NCBI RefSeq assembly: GCF_000003855.2
Contig: NW_003101674.1
Coordinates: 1,106,734-1,170,733, forward strand
Direction: 5' to 3'
Source: Blastomyces gilchristii SLH14081
Taxonomy: Eukaryota > Ascomycota > Eurotiomycetes > Onygenales > Ajellomycetaceae
Length of the DNA stretch: 64,000 nucleotides
Shown here: piece after piece, positions 60,333-64,000 of the stretch
How positions within the stretch are numbered: the stretch's first letter is position 1
Layout of the letters: every line of letters begins with the position of its first letter
The notes under the pieces: model-generated
Told to the model about the DNA's origin: nothing
Seen by the model: only the letters and a program-made list of their open reading frames with translations
Databases searched by the model: none
Made by a program: the position numbers and the translations under genes

Positions 60333-63300
60333 GCAGGATGGGATGGATAGTATAGCTCTGGCATTTATATAACTGCGCCAATTTCGGAGGCCAACATTTT
60401 CCCTCAGATGATCACCATGGTTTTATTTTGTGTTAGTGTTGAAGCTCTCTGCCTTGCGCGAAGAGAAAAGGGGATCGGATCGCAGTCGAAATTTCGTGAA
60501 AAGCTTATTATGCATCACATCCGTCCGCCAGCGAATGGTAGCAGCGATCTCCGGGATGGGCCGCTATGAGCCCTAGCTGCAGCCAAGGATTCGTCTTGCG
60601 CACCGCTAAACCAGTGTTCAATATATAAAAAATCATTGAGGATCGGATCGCTGGACTTTTCGAGGATGCAATACCGATTCCCATCTGTTCATGCATATGG
60701 CTTTGTCGGGGAAGGTGGAAGCGCCACCGTGCCAAAGACTAAAATAACATTAGCCACGGATCTCCCGTTCCCGAAAACCCTTTGCTTAAAGGTGGGCCTT
60801 TCGTGGCCATTAAGCCAATAGAAATGTCGTATAGGCGCGTCAGAGACGTTTATGGCGGCAATTGGAAACTACAACCTCGCTGTGGAGATGGAGTATTAGG
60901 AGCAAGCTTCAATAAATTGGGATCCTAAAGCTCAATTCCCCCTTTGTTACTACGAAACCTGACAGTCAATGAACATCATTTTCATACTAAATTTTACAAT
61001 ACATGAATCCGTGCAAAGCCGTGATGATCGATGTCTATGACGTTCTAGACCAACCAATACAGTTGATTCTCCATGATATTTTTGATGCGACAATCTAAGT
61101 ATGGGCACAACCTAGGTAATGCTATGACCCTTAAAAGACCACTAATGTACGCGAGCTATGTAAAATTGCGTTTAGAGCCTTGCGATAGTCGCTTCCGGTG
61201 CTGTATGCCACACTCTGCCAACCTCCCAGATCTATAAAGTCGATCAATGAGGTATTTCCTAGTATATGTTGCTGTAATTATGTCAGTATGTTTAAGACAT
61301 AGTTAATTAACCAACATAGTGGATTTCCCACGGGAGTATAATGGCGATATTACCCTAATGACGGTGTGAATTGCTGCTCTGTTGAAGGTAGGGGTCCCCG
61401 CCCGGCAACCGAGTAAACCAGATGCGCAAGCTCTGAATGCAAAAAGTGGAAATGTGATTCCAAAATGGATCATCCCCTTTGCAAGCCAGTGAGTGATATG
61501 GCAGTATGTTCGCATTAGTTGAATTCCAAGCCCTCCAAGTGAGATGTGGCGATGGAAGAATAATAGTCCTCTTTCATAACACTAAATTGTCACGAACTGC
61601 ATGGTAATGGGGGGAATGGCTTCAAATTAATTCCTCTATTAGCTAATTCTAAGTAACCGTGGGCTAGACAGCAGCCAGGTGAAAAATTACCAAGCCCATC
61701 TAGAATTGGTTATGTAGGTACTGTACATGTGCCCCCGGGTACTCATGCGCTAATGGTGATTCGTACCAGGTAGTGTAACAACCTAAAACGCCAGCTTTAA
61801 CGCAACGGGGCCCAAAGGGTTCTGTGGTTAGCCTGTATGTAACTGGTAGATCGTATCTAGTGGTTGTGATCTCCCCGCTTGGTGCCCACTGCCCAGACGT
61901 GTGCTATGATAGGGCGTCTGAGCCTTTTCAACATTGTCCTGAACCATCCTCAGAAATGGTGAAATTACCGGCTCTCGGATCAACGGTAACGACATCCTGC
62001 CCTGGGCGCCGCCTTTCACATATTATGAATTTATACCCAATCAGGTCTAAATCACAGAATTTAAACGATCATCCCCGCAGTTCGACGCAGTTCCATTTCT
62101 TCGACGCGCGGGTATCACTGACAAAACCGCTTCCCCCCGCCCATTTTCTTTGTTGTCCCTCGCCATAAATTTGGGATTCATGCAAAGTCGCGGATGGGAA
62201 AGCCGAGCCAGTCAGGTATGAACGTGGGCGCGGCAAGTCTGGGGATGGATCGAGCGAGGGTGACTCTGTGGATTTCTGGAATATCAGCCCCAGCCGTATG
62301 CCGTACTGTGGATGATCAACGGACCCGGTGAACCCATTTTGGCTCAGAAGCAGCAAGGGCTCTCAGACCACTTGCAGGGATTGATGGTCCAAAGCCTATC
62401 CCCCAGAATACGTGTCTGGACGGTGCTTACCTACCTCCCAACGATGTAATAAAGTGGCCTGGAGAACAGTAGCAAAGCAACCTTTATGATACGTCATAGC
62501 AGCATGAGATCCAAAATGATGTAGTTGGGGATCGAACGCTGCTCCGACAGCTGGGGTCCAACCCCCGATGCTTGGCGTGCGAAAACGTTGATCGGACACG
62601 CTAGTTACGGAGTAGACAGGATGTTGGGATACTAGGGCACCATCCCTGGACCCCAAGGGCAAACAGTCCACAGAAAGCCCTGAGGCGGGGAATTACCAAT
62701 AGCCTCTTCATAGTGCGGTGGTGATAATATATGGTAATAATATATCCACTCCCACATACCCAAGATTACTTCTTGACGCGGAGCCGAGATATTAATCTTC
62801 GGAAATACCGCTTCATTTGTTAGAGATCTGCCGTCAAGGTGCTGCCCAACTTTACCACACCCTCCCTTTGGGCCTTATAGACGAAGGGTTGACTGCTATG
62901 GATGAAACTGACAACAAACATAAACACACATGGATGTTAGGAAAAGAAGGGAAAATGAAAATGAAAAGGACAAATAAAGTTATATGCAAAAGAGCTAAAA
63001 TCGATATTCTTCAGTCAGAAAACAGGGGATGCACAACAAATTCTGTAAACATCCCGTCTATTGTAATGTACACGCTGTGAATTGCACTCAAAGGAAACGG
63101 GCCGTGTCGATCATAGTGCGGAATGATAATCAGGAAAAAAAAAAGGATATCAACTCCAAGCAACCTGCAAATCATCAGCGATGTAAAAACAATGAAAATA
63201 CACACCAACCCTAGAAATACTTTAACCGTCCCGCCAGGAGAAAACCTAACCCAAAGCCAGTAGAGCCAAAAAAAATTCGAGAGTTAAGCGGTCGCGAACT

Positions 63301-63426
63301 TGATATGTGCGCCAAGGAAAGATAAACCAAAAAAAGGGGGAAAAAGGGAATTAATAATGTACAGTACATCATGCCGTTGAAAGAGGGGGGATCAAAACTG
63401 GCACAAAATAGCACAAGTTGATTCGT
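60333..63426. other. Intergenic stretch without a supported gene
   Basis: Only short open frames (up to 114 codons, 61824-62168 plus) without motifs I recognise. The left part begins directly after the MITE duplication. The right part probably contains the 3' UTR of the gene ending at 63427. Confidence 0.45.
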
Positions 63427-63942
63427 TCAATTTAAGTCTACATCATGTGTCGTTAAGACAAGGTTAAATTCATTGCTCTCTGGAAATAAGGGATAGGAAA
63501 AAGAGCTATTGTCGCCCAACCCCGAGTCCGGATGCGTGTCGATCACACTCTGGAGGCCAAAGCTATCCGATGCGAAACCGTTTGAATGGTCAGAAAATAT
63601 CTGGTGAGGGTAATGAAGGTTACGAATCGCAATATTGTCATCCCGGGGTTGGTAGTAACAGCCAGCGACTCCCCTGTTAGCCGTTTGCTCCACATGAGGC
63701 TCCTGGTTAACACGCCTCATTTTGGCATTTCTCTTGGCAGCCTTGCCGCCTTTCGCCCCAGAGCTTTGGCGTTGAGGAGCCGGATGTTCTGATTTTGAAG
63801 ACTTTTTGTGTGTCCCCAATTTTCGGTATCTTGTCGTTGACTGCACTCCGTTTTGGAGAGCTTCTTTGGTAAGGACCCATACATTCGCCGTTTTCTTTGG
63901 GGTTCCATCAGGAGATGAGGTATCTTTCACACCCTCGAATGC
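63427..63942 (-). CDS. Last exon of an unrecognised basic, probably nuclear protein
   Basis: Terminal exon of a minus-strand gene whose 5' part lies beyond the window. A CATAG acceptor at 63943-63944 precedes AFEGVKDTSSPDGTPKKTAN. The 171 residues have a compact motif WVLTKEALQNGVQSTTRYRK, then a Lys/Arg-rich stretch (KGGKAAKRNAKMRR) resembling a nuclear localisation signal. The rest is an Asn/Ser/Asp-rich C-terminus. This combination suggests a fungal transcription regulator, but I cannot name the family from this part. Confidence 0.7.
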   Translation of the reverse strand, partial: AFEGVKDTSSPDGTPKKTANVWVLTKEALQNGVQSTTRYRKLGTHKKSSKSEHPAPQRQSSGAKGGKAAKRNAKMRRVNQEPHVEQTANRGVAGCYYQPRDDNIAIRNLHYPHQIFSDHSNGFASDSFGLQSVIDTHPDSGLGDNSSFSYPLFPESNEFNLVLTTHDVDLN

Positions 63943-64000
63943 CTATGATAGAGTCAGTAAGTAAGAAGATATTTGAAAGGTATGAGGGCAAAACACAGGG

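Noticed and set aside
62510..62600. Possible tRNA box B (reverse complement GTTCGATCC)
   Set aside because: Flanking bases do not form a T arm, acceptor stem or anticodon arm.

Overview
This window looks like nuclear DNA of a filamentous ascomycete. Genes carry short GT-AG introns of about 50-280 bases. Intergenic spacing is long, and a retrotransposon is wrecked by C-to-T changes. PRP8 carries a full-length intein at the conserved fungal insertion site. Together with AT-rich blocks between genes of normal composition, this suggests Eurotiomycetes, most likely Onygenales (Ajellomycetaceae-like). The species-level guess is inference.

Layout from left to right: the 3'-truncated end of an aldo-keto reductase gene (-, <1-964) stands divergent to DOM34/pelota (+, 1543-2980). 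A Myb-like regulator lies at 5622-6899 (-), a second at 12643-13683 (-), a third at 27413-28652 (+) and a fourth, with a polyglutamine tract, at 37839-39057 (-). Between the second and third is a complete chromodomain-type Ty3/Gypsy LTR retrotransposon (16088-22150) with 181-bp LTRs and 5-bp target duplications. It is inactivated and has a 506-bp hAT-like MITE nested in its integrase region. A repeat-rich patch follows (23029-23995). COX4 (cytochrome c oxidase zinc-binding subunit, six exons, -) is at 34625-35880. A frameshifted aminoglycoside/choline-kinase-like phosphotransferase pseudogene is at 45275-46749 (-). PRP8, the spliceosome core protein, fills 47206-55919 (-) with a 526-residue homing-endonuclease intein. 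The divergent RPL34 gene is at 56386-57122 (+). An AT-rich mutated tract (58860-59740) is followed by a second 506-bp copy of the MITE (59819-60324). The window ends in the last exon of an unrecognised basic protein (-, 63427-63942).

Core housekeeping functions are translation quality control (DOM34), translation (RPL34), pre-mRNA splicing (PRP8) and respiration (COX4). No metabolic cluster is evident. The most notable points are four Myb/SANT-like genes within about 34 kb, the intact-looking intein, the two-copy MITE with perfect 8-bp duplications, and a mutational signature in the repeats that removes CC/GG and CG while leaving CA/TG abundant. Large stretches (2981-5621, 6900-12642, 28653-34624, 39058-45274, 60333-63426) show no gene I can support.
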